From Labilibaculum antarcticum (GTDB taxonomy: Bacteria > Bacteroidota > Bacteroidia > Bacteroidales > Marinifilaceae): 64,000 nucleotides of DNA. How positions within the stretch are numbered: position 1 is the stretch's first letter; each line of letters opens with the position of its first letter. Shown here one piece after another: positions 8,991-17,318 of this stretch. The stretch spans positions 1,582,361 through 1,646,360 of the forward strand of contig NZ_AP018042.1 of assembly GCF_002356295.1 (NCBI RefSeq). The letters are read 5' to 3'. Under the pieces are notes generated by a model, which saw nothing but the letters and a program-made list of their open reading frames with translations, ran no database searches and was not told the DNA's origin. The translations under genes and the position numbers were made by a program.

Positions 8991-9767
8991 ATGGATTTAC
9001 ATATTAAAGATCAGCTATTTGTAGTTTGCGGTGCCACTTCGGGATTTGGGAATGCCGTGCTGAAAAATTTACTTACCGATGGTGCTAAAGTGATTGCAAT
9101 TGCTCGCGGACAGGAAAAACTGGATGAATTGCAAAAATCGAATACAGATCAAATAGAAGCCTTTTGTGGCGACATCACTCAATCGGAGACCATTTGCTTG
9201 TTGATGGAGAAAATTGGCAAGAGAAAGCTCTCTGGTGCTTTTGTGAACGCTAGTGGTCCGCCTGCGATGAAGACTATGGAGACAAAACTAGCAGATTGGG
9301 ACAATGCCTATCATCAGCTATTACGATGGAAAGTAGAATTGACCCAGACTCTTGTTCCTTTGATGATAAAAGAGAGTTACGGCAGAATGGTTTTTTTGGA
9401 AAGCTCTTCGGTAAAACAACCCATTGATAATTTGGTTTTAAGTACTTCCCTGCGCCTTTCGGTTGTCGGTTTTGTAAAAACTCTTTCGCAGGAAATTGCA
9501 GAATCGGGAGTAACACTAAATATTATTGGGCCTGGATATCATGAAACCCCGGCAATCAATCGTTTATTAGACAAAAAAGCTGAACAGGAAAATATTACTT
9601 CTCAGGAAGCAAAAAATAAAATTGCCTCGGGCATCAGAATGAAACGAATGGGAAACCCTGAGGATTTGGGACAATTAGCAACATGGCTTCTCTCCCCTTC
9701 CTCCGGCTACATCACTGGCCAAACAATTAGCGTTGATGGCGGGCAAATATTAGGTATACACGGATAA
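8991..9767 (+). CDS. SDR-fold protein lacking the YxxxK catalytic pair
   Basis: A 258-residue Rossmann-fold protein of the short-chain dehydrogenase/reductase superfamily. The N-terminal NAD(P)-binding motif is CGATSGFG, and the C-terminus has the classic YITGQTISVDGGQ. The catalytic Ser region is present (FLESSSVKQP), but where classical SDRs have YxxSK this protein reads NLVLSTSLR, so both Tyr and Lys are missing. This substitution recurs in a divergent SDR subgroup, from memory of the family. The reaction is therefore unknown. It follows the SMP-30-like gene by 4 nt and ends in a strong terminator. Confidence 0.8.
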   Translation: MDLHIKDQLFVVCGATSGFGNAVLKNLLTDGAKVIAIARGQEKLDELQKSNTDQIEAFCGDITQSETICLLMEKIGKRKLSGAFVNASGPPAMKTMETKLADWDNAYHQLLRWKVELTQTLVPLMIKESYGRMVFLESSSVKQPIDNLVLSTSLRLSVVGFVKTLSQEIAESGVTLNIIGPGYHETPAINRLLDKKAEQENITSQEAKNKIASGIRMKRMGNPEDLGQLATWLLSPSSGYITGQTISVDGGQILGIHG

Positions 9768-9808
9768 AACAAACTCCCAAAGAAATTAATTCTTTGGGAG
9801 TTTGTTTT
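9766..9808. terminator. Bidirectional terminator
   Basis: A 19-bp perfect hairpin (arms at 9766-9784 and 9790-9808, core AACTCCCAAAGAA) lies between convergent genes. The A-run on one arm and T-run on the other let it serve both the SDR gene and the DUF4349 gene. Confidence 0.85.
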
Positions 9809-9813
9809 ATTAA

Positions 9814-10662
9814 CTATTTATTTCCTTTCCTTCTTTTTCTAAACCATCTTAGCAAAGGGTACAATATCCCAATTACAATAGCAAAAGGCCACAAGTGAAT
9901 TATCCCTATAAAAAAATCAACAAACCCAAACCATCCATTAGATATTGCATGCTTAAATCGTAAAGCAAATTTGGCTTGTTTCTTAGTTCTTAATTGAATC
10001 GTCTTTTCTTTATTTAAACGCAAACGAAGAGTACTGTAACCTACTAAATCACTCAAGTATTTCAAACGTCCTTCGGTACTATCTATTTCTTCTTCAATAA
10101 CTCGTATCTTCTCCTCGATTTCAATAATATCAGTTACTGTTTTAGCTGATTTTAAAAGATCACGGTATCTCTCCAAGTACTTCAATTTGTTTACCAATCG
10201 ACTTTCCAAATCAATAAACTGATCTGTAACGTCTCGAGCTTCAATTTCTTTACTGGTTAGCTTGCCGCTTCCCATTTCAATATTAGCAATCAAACTTTCA
10301 AAATTTACAAAAGGAACCCTAATTGTTAATTCGTACGACAATTCTTTATAACCATCGTTGTAACTTTCATTTGCATAATATGCATCATAAATCTTTAGTA
10401 AGCTATCCACCTGATGTTTTGCTTCTTTCAGGTTAGCAACATCAACAACAATACGACCATCTTTGATGATTTTCTTTTTGCTAATTTCTACATTTTTAAG
10501 TTCGGGCAATGGCAGTAAAGAAGCATTCACTGCCTGCCTTGTCATCGGAGTCATTTCTTCTTCTGCCATCTCCATCCTAAGAGAATCTGTACTTCCCAAA
10601 TCACAGGAAGTCACACAAAGAATGGTGAAAACAAGTAATAGTATCTGTTTCATATTCATCAT
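9814..10662 (-). CDS. DUF4349 lipoprotein
   Basis: A 282-residue DUF4349 family protein. A lipoprotein signal (LCVTSC) ends near residue 20. The DUF4349 core follows: KIIKDGRIVVDV, then LTIRVPFVNFESLI, then a coiled-coil (about 145-205, with DLESRLVNKLKYLERY and EKIRVIEEEID). One transmembrane helix (about 238-262) and a basic tail (WFRKRRKGNK) end it. Function is unknown; the layout suggests a cell-envelope protein held at both ends. Met codons 1, 2 and 4 are all possible starts. It begins 10 nt after the upstream 181-residue gene, with which it is probably co-transcribed. Confidence 0.82.
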   Translation of the reverse strand: MMNMKQILLLVFTILCVTSCDLGSTDSLRMEMAEEEMTPMTRQAVNASLLPLPELKNVEISKKKIIKDGRIVVDVANLKEAKHQVDSLLKIYDAYYANESYNDGYKELSYELTIRVPFVNFESLIANIEMGSGKLTSKEIEARDVTDQFIDLESRLVNKLKYLERYRDLLKSAKTVTDIIEIEEKIRVIEEEIDSTEGRLKYLSDLVGYSTLRLRLNKEKTIQLRTKKQAKFALRFKHAISNGWFGFVDFFIGIIHLWPFAIVIGILYPLLRWFRKRRKGNK

Positions 10663-10672
10663 CTTAATAAAA

Positions 10673-11218
10673 CTATTTGTTTTTGGATTCTAAAATTTCA
10701 AAATAGCCGGAAGTGTGGATATAATTGCTTTTATCGGTAAACCAAAACTCCATTTCCTCAGCTGTAGATTTTTTAGTTTGATATTGGTAAGAATCATATT
10801 TTAGTTTCTTTCGCATTTTCGGACTTAGATACTCAATATCCATTTCTAAGGCACAGGTATCTTTCTGATTTAAAACTACAAGCGGTGCCACTTTTAATTT
10901 GTCGGGATTCTCCAAATAAGAATAGTAAGCCAATAATTTTTGGATGTTGGTATGATATTCCTGCAATTTCGACTGATCTACTTCCATTAGTTGATTACCA
11001 GATTGAGAATGCACATTCAAAAAATAGTTGTCTCCCTCTTTCATAATTTGAGCAAACTCAAAAGAGGAATCCTCAACATTAGCAAACAACAAATAAGTTT
11101 GTTTCTCAGCTAAATCGATAGTATCTCCCACAACGGGATGAAGAATTATAACTTGTTTTTGGGCAAAAGCAGAAAGACTGCTAATCAGAAACAGAATGTT
11201 TACGATTAAATTTTTCAT
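10673..11218 (-). CDS. Hypothetical exported protein
   Basis: A 181-residue protein with a clear signal peptide (about 1-19, ending SAFAQ). The mature part is mixed alpha/beta with no motif I recognise. It has a single Cys (DTCALEMDIEY) and many Tyr and Lys residues. It is the first gene of a two-gene unit with the DUF4349 lipoprotein (10-nt gap), so a joint envelope role is possible. Confidence 0.65.
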   Translation of the reverse strand: MKNLIVNILFLISSLSAFAQKQVIILHPVVGDTIDLAEKQTYLLFANVEDSSFEFAQIMKEGDNYFLNVHSQSGNQLMEVDQSKLQEYHTNIQKLLAYYSYLENPDKLKVAPLVVLNQKDTCALEMDIEYLSPKMRKKLKYDSYQYQTKKSTAEEMEFWFTDKSNYIHTSGYFEILESKNK

Positions 11219-11716
11219 GACGCTCAGTAATTTACTATTACTACATGAATTTAATCAATTTAATCCTTATATGCATTTATAATGCTTCTAACCATGATCA
11301 TATCTGTTTAGTTTAGAATAAAACAAAATTCCAAATAAATTGATGTATTTATCCTCTACGGAAAATTTTACGAGCCCCTTTTTCTGCTGCAATAATTTAA
11401 CCAATGTGCGGTAAACTTTACAAACTCATACAAAATCTCTACAATTACATTTCCAGTCCCTCAACCTACATACGAATTCCCTTTAGCTACATTCGCACAA
11501 ACTTGCACTACAGACAGATTTCCAGAAGCTGCATTTGGAGTGTTTTGAGTTGCATTTTCACACCCAAAACCAATAATCACATTCCCAAGAACTGAAATTA
11601 TTACTTATTCCTGAATTTGATAGTATTTGCGAAGTGCTAAATCTGGTATAATCCGGATATACCATGAAGTCAGCAAATTTATCAGCGCCAGCAATATTGA
11701 CCTATTAAAATGTATC
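11219..11716. other. Intergenic region, mostly a degenerate periodic block
   Basis: A 498-nt stretch without a convincing gene. The only structure seen is the 21-nt periodic block at 11410-11583. The remainder is AT-rich. Short open frames at 11404-11595 and 11627-11830 lack coding character. Confidence 0.5.
11410..11583. repeat. Degenerate 21-nt tandem repeat (about eight units)
   Basis: Three consecutive 42-nt blocks (11410-11451, 11452-11493, 11494-11535) and a 48-nt block (11536-11583) all end in ACATT or GCATT. Each 42-nt block splits into two 21-nt halves ending in similar (t)ACAT/CATA/GCATT text. On the plus strand this encodes a loose heptad (xxxSYIR type), but a 7-codon period also arises from any 21-nt DNA repeat. 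Confidence 0.5.
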
Positions 11717-12745
11717 TTATCTCTTTCGGCGCAACCATGTTTGCACTTTTCTTTTTTGAATGGAAAGTTTCAATTTTGTTATTTTGAAGTATTTATCAGT
11801 TCTTCGAGTCATTTTTTCTTGGAATGTTAATCGTTCCGAAATATTAAACTCATTTAAGATTTTAGCGAATTCAGCGGTTCGTAAGTAGCCATAGGATTTA
11901 TGAGGATTGGGAATTCCATTAATTTCGTAGTTGTTTACAACTAAAAAATCGACAGGTTTTACACCAAATTCATTCTCAGAAAAATCATCAGCTAATTCAT
12001 AGTTTAAAGCCACTTTATCTAGAATATCTGAAAAATTGTACCAATTATTCTTCACTCCACTAGGCGTAATCATAAAACTTTGTCCATTTAACTTTCGCCT
12101 TTGCTCTGCTGCAATTTTACTGACAACTATTGGTAATCCCAGAGGAGAACCTATTGTTAACAAGGTATGAATATTGATGTGATCGTTTAAAAATGTCAAT
12201 ACATCAAAGGCAATAATCGATCCCATTGAATGAGCGATTAACATGATATTATCATTCTTATACTTTTCGAGCACCGTTAATAATCTCTCTCTTATCAGAT
12301 CTTTTATTTTGGTGGTAGATCCTGTCTCAACAATGCTTTCTACTTTGTAGTAGGTCTCCAAATCCTTAAAGTAATTGCTTAAAATACTATCAGTTATAAA
12401 AGAATAGTTTAAAGTAAAATCTTCATTTAGAAAAATTCGTTTTAGTTGTCGGTTTAAAAAACCAATGATCTTTTTTCTTGTATCATGATTCTCCGGCAAG
12501 TGTTCTTTACTTGGTTTTTCATAAATTTCATCCAAATAATAAGGACTTTCTTTATCCTTTTCGAACTGATTTAATGGTTTATCGTGCAAAATGTCAGCCC
12601 AATAAACCATTTCATGTTTCGGTAAATCCGTTTTATAATTATATTTTTTTAAGCCTTCAATCATGGCTCGTTCCCACCAACGTTCCAATAAGTCTTTTGG
12701 TGGTTTATTCCCTAAACCATGAATTTGAATGATAACATTTGCCAT
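11717..12745 (-). CDS. Alpha/beta-hydrolase-fold protein (lipase/PGAP1-like)
   Basis: A 342-residue soluble protein with no signal peptide. It begins with the hydrolase signature strand and oxyanion region (VIIQIHGLGNKPP). The nucleophile elbow is IAHSMGS at about residue 170, followed by LLTIGSPLGLP, which is common in lipases and PGAP1-like esterases. A C-terminal His-containing segment (NPHKSYGY) may provide the catalytic His. The basic C-terminus (QKRKVQTWLRRKR) is notable. Substrate unknown. It lies 20 nt downstream of the glycerophosphodiesterase on the same strand, so a shared lipid-turnover role is plausible. Confidence 0.75.
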   Translation of the reverse strand: MANVIIQIHGLGNKPPKDLLERWWERAMIEGLKKYNYKTDLPKHEMVYWADILHDKPLNQFEKDKESPYYLDEIYEKPSKEHLPENHDTRKKIIGFLNRQLKRIFLNEDFTLNYSFITDSILSNYFKDLETYYKVESIVETGSTTKIKDLIRERLLTVLEKYKNDNIMLIAHSMGSIIAFDVLTFLNDHINIHTLLTIGSPLGLPIVVSKIAAEQRRKLNGQSFMITPSGVKNNWYNFSDILDKVALNYELADDFSENEFGVKPVDFLVVNNYEINGIPNPHKSYGYLRTAEFAKILNEFNISERLTFQEKMTRRTDKYFKITKLKLSIQKRKVQTWLRRKR

Positions 12746-12765
12746 TACGAACTATCCTATTCTGT

Positions 12766-13548
12766 TTATAAATTCTTGTTTATTTGCTCAGTAATCCATG
12801 CGGCCCGATCGGTTGTAATCCCATCAATCCCTTGCCTAATTAGTAATTCTGATTTTTGCGGACTATTAACAGTCCAGGTGTAAACCAACAAATCAGAATT
12901 TTTAAACGCTGTAATAAAATCTTTAGTCAGCAGTTTTCCTGCCCACACATCTACGCCATCAAAATTTAATTGTTTCGCCTTTTTGATGAGACTATTTTTA
13001 GACTTCCAAATAAGCCACCATGGCAAATAGTAATCAAGATCCAGCAACCATAGCATTCTATATTCCGGCATTATTCTTTTCGCTTTAGCTAAGGTACTAC
13101 TGTCAAAAGCGATGATTTCTATCTGTGAATTTTTAAGCTTCGACTTAGCCAATTCAATCTTTAAGCGATCCAATAAATCTGAATTACTTTTGATTTCTAT
13201 AATCAATCTTCCATAACCGGGAACCGTTTTTAAGACTTCCTGTAATGAAGAAATGTGCTCACCCTTCCATTTCTCATTCTTAAAAGAACCAGTATCCAGT
13301 TCTTTAAGTTCTTTGAAAAAGGATTTTTTTATAATCATCTTCCTATTGGAAACCCTAGCCGTATCCTCATCGTGAATCACTACAATCTGCTTATCTTTGG
13401 TCATATGAACATCAATTTCAACCGCAGATGCTCCACGTTCCCATGCTAAATTGATTGCCGCTAAAGTATTTTCCGGAGCATCAAAAGATTCACCCCGATG
13501 AGCTATAATTATATCGTTCACATTTTTCATACAATTCCTTAAATCCAT
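12766..13548 (-). CDS. Glycerophosphodiester phosphodiesterase (GDPD/UgpQ-like)
   Basis: A 260-residue cytosolic GDPD-family enzyme that would release glycerol-3-phosphate and an alcohol from glycerophosphodiesters. Active-site motifs seen are AHRGESFDAPENT (HRG plus ENT), VEIDVHMTKD (metal-binding Glu and Asp) and VVIHDE (second catalytic His). The late strands LIIEIKSN and TWTVNS and the terminal GIDGITTD complete the TIM-barrel pattern. A Met at codon 7 (13530, MKNVND) is the more likely start. It is transcribed together with the downstream alpha/beta hydrolase and divergently from the MscS gene. Confidence 0.9.
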   Translation of the reverse strand: MDLRNCMKNVNDIIIAHRGESFDAPENTLAAINLAWERGASAVEIDVHMTKDKQIVVIHDEDTARVSNRKMIIKKSFFKELKELDTGSFKNEKWKGEHISSLQEVLKTVPGYGRLIIEIKSNSDLLDRLKIELAKSKLKNSQIEIIAFDSSTLAKAKRIMPEYRMLWLLDLDYYLPWWLIWKSKNSLIKKAKQLNFDGVDVWAGKLLTKDFITAFKNSDLLVYTWTVNSPQKSELLIRQGIDGITTDRAAWITEQINKNL

Positions 13549-13627
13549 GGTGAAAATAAGAATTGTTTATCATTTAGATATTTAATTTTCTATTTTTATA
13601 AGAATTAAAATTTTAAAAATTCACTAT

Positions 13628-14434
13628 ATGGATCTTACATTTGAATTAAAAAAAATTCTTTTCATTCTAGTTATAGCCATTTGTGGCCATGCAATTGCTC
13701 TTTTAGTGAAATTTATCCATCGCAAAGTCATTAAAAAATCTCACAACCGCAAGAAAACTAAATGGCTTAGCTTCACCAGCTTGGGCCTGAGCATTCTTGT
13801 TTTCACGATTTATTTTATTGCTTTTGGTCAGATTTTAAAAGAATTTGATGTCTCTCTAACCACTTACTTTGCAAGCGCATCGGTAATTGGTTTGGCCGTT
13901 GCATTTGGCTCGCAAGGTGTAGTTCAGGATGTGGTAACTGGCATGACACTGGTTTTTTCAGATCTTCTTGATATAGGGGATTTGGTGGAGATAGGCGGAC
14001 AAACTGGCTATGTAGAAAATATTACAATGAGATTTATCACCATAAAAAATGCCCATAAGGCAACTATTTATATTCCCAATAGAACCATAAGCAATGTGAC
14101 TAACTATTCATACGGCAAAATTAATTACTATGTAGATGTTCGCTTGCCTCAAGAGCAAAATAAGAAAGCCATTACATCTCAAATAATAGTTGAGATGGTT
14201 GGGGATTTTGAAGAACAATACCCTTCCTACTTTATTGGTAAAACTAGTATTCTGGAACCAATAAAAACCAATAATAAAAAAGAAATCATCAGAATCGTAT
14301 TCAAGCTTTGGCCATCGCGATACACTTTAATTGAAACAAATTTTAAGCAGGAACTAGTAGCTCGAATTAAGGAACATGACTCTTCCTTTCCTGACTGGAT
14401 GATTACCTGTGCGGCCGAAATAAGCGGCGAATAA
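13628..14434 (+). CDS. Small mechanosensitive ion channel (MscS family)
   Basis: A 268-residue MscS-family channel that would open under membrane tension during hypo-osmotic shock. Three predicted transmembrane helices lie at about 8-28, 48-68 and 76-115. The pore-lining TM3 and beta domain read SASVIGLAVAFGSQGVVQDVVTG, then DLVEIGGQTGYVENITMRFITI and YIPNRTISNVTNYS, all typical. The cytosolic alpha/beta domain closes the protein. It stands alone between divergent and convergent neighbours. Confidence 0.92.
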   Translation: MDLTFELKKILFILVIAICGHAIALLVKFIHRKVIKKSHNRKKTKWLSFTSLGLSILVFTIYFIAFGQILKEFDVSLTTYFASASVIGLAVAFGSQGVVQDVVTGMTLVFSDLLDIGDLVEIGGQTGYVENITMRFITIKNAHKATIYIPNRTISNVTNYSYGKINYYVDVRLPQEQNKKAITSQIIVEMVGDFEEQYPSYFIGKTSILEPIKTNNKKEIIRIVFKLWPSRYTLIETNFKQELVARIKEHDSSFPDWMITCAAEISGE

Positions 14435-14459
14435 ATAAGAAACTATTTCGTTTAAATAC

Positions 14460-15524
14460 TTATTCGAAAGCGTAGGACACTGAAAACACATTAGAATATT
14501 TTGCTATGGATCGATCTCCTATATCTGTTAAAGCATAATCGAGTTGGAAATTTTTATACCGAATGCCTAATCCCAAATTTGGTTGAAAAGTCCACGAATT
14601 AGTTTGATCAAAATCTGTTTCTTCCTGAAAATTACTTATTCCGGCGCGAAGAAATATGAATTGTTTGTAGGAAGCTTCCATTCCAATGTGAGGATCTATA
14701 CTGATTGGATCTCCTTGAATCAACACATTTCTTTGTCCATCAAAAGTCATATCCATATCGAGCTCGGCCAGTAATGAGAATTTATCTGAAATAGAAAATT
14801 CTCTACTTAGGGCAAGAATCAATCTTGGCAGGGTAATTTCAGTTGAATTCTCAGGTATTTCGTTGCCCGTTAACTCAAACACCTCTTCTAAATTACCAGT
14901 TTTAAATACCCAGGCATTAAAGGTACTCGTTGCATCTCTCAGAACTGCTCCTGCTCGCCATTTTCCTTTTCGATAAGTTCCTGCAATATCAAACCCAAAA
15001 CCGTAGGCCGAAGCAAAATCACCAGTATGTCGATAAATCAATTTCACATTTCCCCCTATGCTTAATCCTTCAACCCGAGTTTTTCGCGAATAGGAAAAAA
15101 GGAATGCATAATCAGCGGCCGAGAAGGTTGTCACTAAATCGTATCGAATGTTTCCATCTTTATCAATCAATTCCAAAGTATTCGGAATATCATCAACACC
15201 GTAACGAATCAGACTTAATCCGACCGCACTTTTCTCATTGATTTTCATGCCAAATCCCAAATAATCATATGCCGACAATCCCCCAAAATACTCCGCATGC
15301 ATTGCCGAAACATCGAATTTTGTTCTTAAATCTACTAAATTAGCAGGATTCCAATAAGACGATTCAATACCTTTTTGAGAAGCGACTGTCGCATTTCCCA
15401 TTCCAAAAGACCTTGCACCAACTCCAATTGACAGGAATTCATTACTATATGTAGGAGCTGAAGTCTGACTATACACTGAACCAGCAACACATAAGCAAAC
15501 AAAAAATGCAATTATTCTGAACAT
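14460..15524 (-). CDS. PorV/PorQ-family outer-membrane protein
   Basis: A protein of about 354 residues when started at MFRIIAFF (15524). The longer frame to 15596 adds residues with no signal-peptide character. A signal peptide ends at VYSQ. The mature start FLSIGVGARSFGMGNATVA followed by SSYWNPANL is the hallmark of the PorV/PorQ family (FadL-like barrels). PorV and PorQ take part in type IX secretion, but the family also has members of unknown role, and no other T9SS gene lies nearby. It is divergent from pssA. Confidence 0.85.
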   Translation of the reverse strand: MFRIIAFFVCLCVAGSVYSQTSAPTYSNEFLSIGVGARSFGMGNATVASQKGIESSYWNPANLVDLRTKFDVSAMHAEYFGGLSAYDYLGFGMKINEKSAVGLSLIRYGVDDIPNTLELIDKDGNIRYDLVTTFSAADYAFLFSYSRKTRVEGLSIGGNVKLIYRHTGDFASAYGFGFDIAGTYRKGKWRAGAVLRDATSTFNAWVFKTGNLEEVFELTGNEIPENSTEITLPRLILALSREFSISDKFSLLAELDMDMTFDGQRNVLIQGDPISIDPHIGMEASYKQFIFLRAGISNFQEETDFDQTNSWTFQPNLGLGIRYKNFQLDYALTDIGDRSIAKYSNVFSVSYAFE

Positions 15525-15616
15525 ATATTTAATTTCATTGACAGGTAAAAATACTATGCTTTTTTTTAACTCATGCATAGAGATGAAAAAAATCATGAGT
15601 TTCGAAAAAAATCCAT

Positions 15617-15624
15617 TATTTTTG
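15617..15624 (+). promoter_or_regulatory. -7 promoter element of pssA
   Basis: TATTTTTG matches TAnnTTTG and lies 26 nt before the chosen pssA start. It falls inside the longer frame that opens at 15573, which supports the downstream ATG at 15651. Confidence 0.45.
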
Positions 15625-15650
15625 TGCGGTACTTTACAAAATTCTATTTC

Positions 15651-16406
15651 ATGTCAGAAGCAAAAGGGATTATCAAACACATTCCAAACTCAATTACTTG
15701 TTTGAACTTACTATCAGGATGTACAGCAAGCCTTATGGCTATGGAAGGCTATCTGATTTATGCGTCTTTTCTAATTCTTTTAGCGGCAGTATTCGATTTT
15801 TTTGACGGCTTAGCTGCTCGCACACTAAAAGCGTATTCTCCTATGGGAAAAGAGCTCGACTCACTCGCTGACATGGTTAGCTTTGGTTTTGCTCCTGGAG
15901 TTATTGCCTTGGCTTACCTAAAAGGTGCTGTTCTTGGCAGTGTTTCAGCAGATTTTATTCCCGCTGATTTAAGTTCTTTGCAAATAGTAATCTTATTATC
16001 CGCATTTATTATCCCAATATTTTCAGCCTTACGATTGGCTAAATTTAATGTAGACACCAGACAAACCTCCTCTTTTGTTGGCGTCCCAACTCCAGCAAAT
16101 GCTATGTTTTGGGCTTCTCTCCCACTGGTAATGTTCTATGGAGATTATCCATTAATTAAAGAATTATTATCTAATGAGTTCATTATAATTGGAGCTGTAC
16201 TAATAACATCTTACTTATTGGTTGCTGAAATTCCAATGTTTGCACTTAAAGTAAAAAACCTTGCCTGGAAAGAAAATAAAATACAATACTTGTTTCTAAT
16301 CAGCTTGCTAATTTTAGCAATACTTTTAAAATGGTTAGTGATTCCGATGATCTTATTCGTTTACATTATCTTCTCATTGATTAACAACATGATCAGTAAA
16401 AAATAA
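15651..16406 (+). CDS. pssA: CDP-diacylglycerol--serine O-phosphatidyltransferase PssA
   Basis: A membrane-bound CDP-alcohol phosphatidyltransferase of about 251 residues from the ATG at 15651 (MSEAKGIIKHIPN). An upstream frame from 15573 is unlikely because a -7 promoter element lies inside it. The catalytic signature DGx2ARx8Gx3Dx3D reads FDGLAARTLKAYSPMGKELD, continuing SLADMVSFG. About seven hydrophobic helices follow. It makes phosphatidylserine, the substrate of psd at 7.4 kb, using CDP-DAG from cdsA at 6.5 kb. Confidence 0.93.
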   Translation: MSEAKGIIKHIPNSITCLNLLSGCTASLMAMEGYLIYASFLILLAAVFDFFDGLAARTLKAYSPMGKELDSLADMVSFGFAPGVIALAYLKGAVLGSVSADFIPADLSSLQIVILLSAFIIPIFSALRLAKFNVDTRQTSSFVGVPTPANAMFWASLPLVMFYGDYPLIKELLSNEFIIIGAVLITSYLLVAEIPMFALKVKNLAWKENKIQYLFLISLLILAILLKWLVIPMILFVYIIFSLINNMISKK

Positions 16407-16431
16407 ACAAAGCTTTTTGCAGATACAAGAT

Positions 16432-16476
16432 AAAAAGAAGACTAAAATGATGATTTCATTTTAGTCTTTTTTCTTT
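16432..16476. terminator. Bidirectional terminator between pssA and CPBP gene
   Basis: An inverted repeat of about 19 bp (core GACTAAAATGA with TCATTTTAGTC) is flanked by an A-run on the left and a T-run on the right, placed between convergent stop codons. Confidence 0.85.
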
Positions 16477-16478
16477 GC

Positions 16479-17318
16479 CTATTCCACCTGTTTGCTTTTA
16501 CTAAAAAAATTCTCGAAGTAGCGGTACGAACCCCAAAGAATTGCCGAAGCAACAACAAACAATCCTATTCGTTCAAGGATTCCTATGTCAAAAAGCTCAA
16601 CAAGATCGAACGTATCGCTATAACGAACCATTAAATAAAAGGCAATGCCATTGTTCAAAGAGTGAATGAACATGCATAAAAACAACGATTTAGTTTTCCA
16701 ATAGAGGTAGCCAATTGCAATTCCCGCAATCATGGCGGTAATAAATTGCCATGGATTTAAGTGTATCACACCAAAAAATACTGAAGACCAAATAATGGCT
16801 TTCCATGGCGAATAGTTGCGCAATAAGCCATCTAGCACTATGCCGCGCATCAAGAGTTCTTCCAAAATGGGAGCAGCTACCACAACGGTCAAAAATCCCC
16901 AGATATTTGGCTGTAGCATTTCTTTAAACATCTCCATCAGAATATCGGGCATGGGTATCCAACTGCCAATTTCAGAATCGATAATGACGATTGCCAATGT
17001 CATAACAATTACGACAGGCAAAAGGACCGACGGAAAAGATTGAAGCTTGAGAACCTCAGTATTCCGAGGATTCTTTTTCCACCATCTTCCTGTGATAAAA
17101 ATTAGAATAATAACAGGTACGGCATAATTTAACACCAAAAAAGGACCGTGCTGAATATCAATGCCGAAAAGGCTAATCATTGTTAATGGAATAAAGTAAG
17201 CAAAGGTAATTGCTAAAAATAATCCAAGAATCCCCCATCCCTGTTTAATTGTTGGATAAGCCATTTCTGCTTCAAACTGTACTTCTTCAACTTTAGTTTC
17301 TTTTATAATTCCATTCAT
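16479..17318 (-). CDS. CPBP-family intramembrane glutamic endopeptidase
   Basis: A 279-residue polytopic membrane protein with about seven helices. The CPBP/Abi (CAAX protease-like) motifs are present: EELLMRG near residue 155 carries the catalytic Glu-Glu, and FGVIHLNPWQF supplies the His of motif 2. A later conserved stretch reads HSLNNG. The substrate is unknown; family members cleave within membranes or act in bacteriocin immunity. Its ATG overlaps the stop of the upstream DUF3857 gene by 4 nt, so the two are translationally coupled. Confidence 0.88.
   Translation of the reverse strand: MNGIIKETKVEEVQFEAEMAYPTIKQGWGILGLFLAITFAYFIPLTMISLFGIDIQHGPFLVLNYAVPVIILIFITGRWWKKNPRNTEVLKLQSFPSVLLPVVIVMTLAIVIIDSEIGSWIPMPDILMEMFKEMLQPNIWGFLTVVVAAPILEELLMRGIVLDGLLRNYSPWKAIIWSSVFFGVIHLNPWQFITAMIAGIAIGYLYWKTKSLFLCMFIHSLNNGIAFYLMVRYSDTFDLVELFDIGILERIGLFVVASAILWGSYRYFENFFSKSKQVE

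Noticed and set aside
11219-11583. CRISPR-like array (regular 42-nt units)
   Set aside because: Units are degenerate, have no distinct spacers and no cas gene lies near.
11404-11595. 63-codon frame with heptad-like xxxSYIR repeats
   Set aside because: The 7-residue repeat is explained by the 21-nt DNA period; no signal, promoter or domain supports translation.
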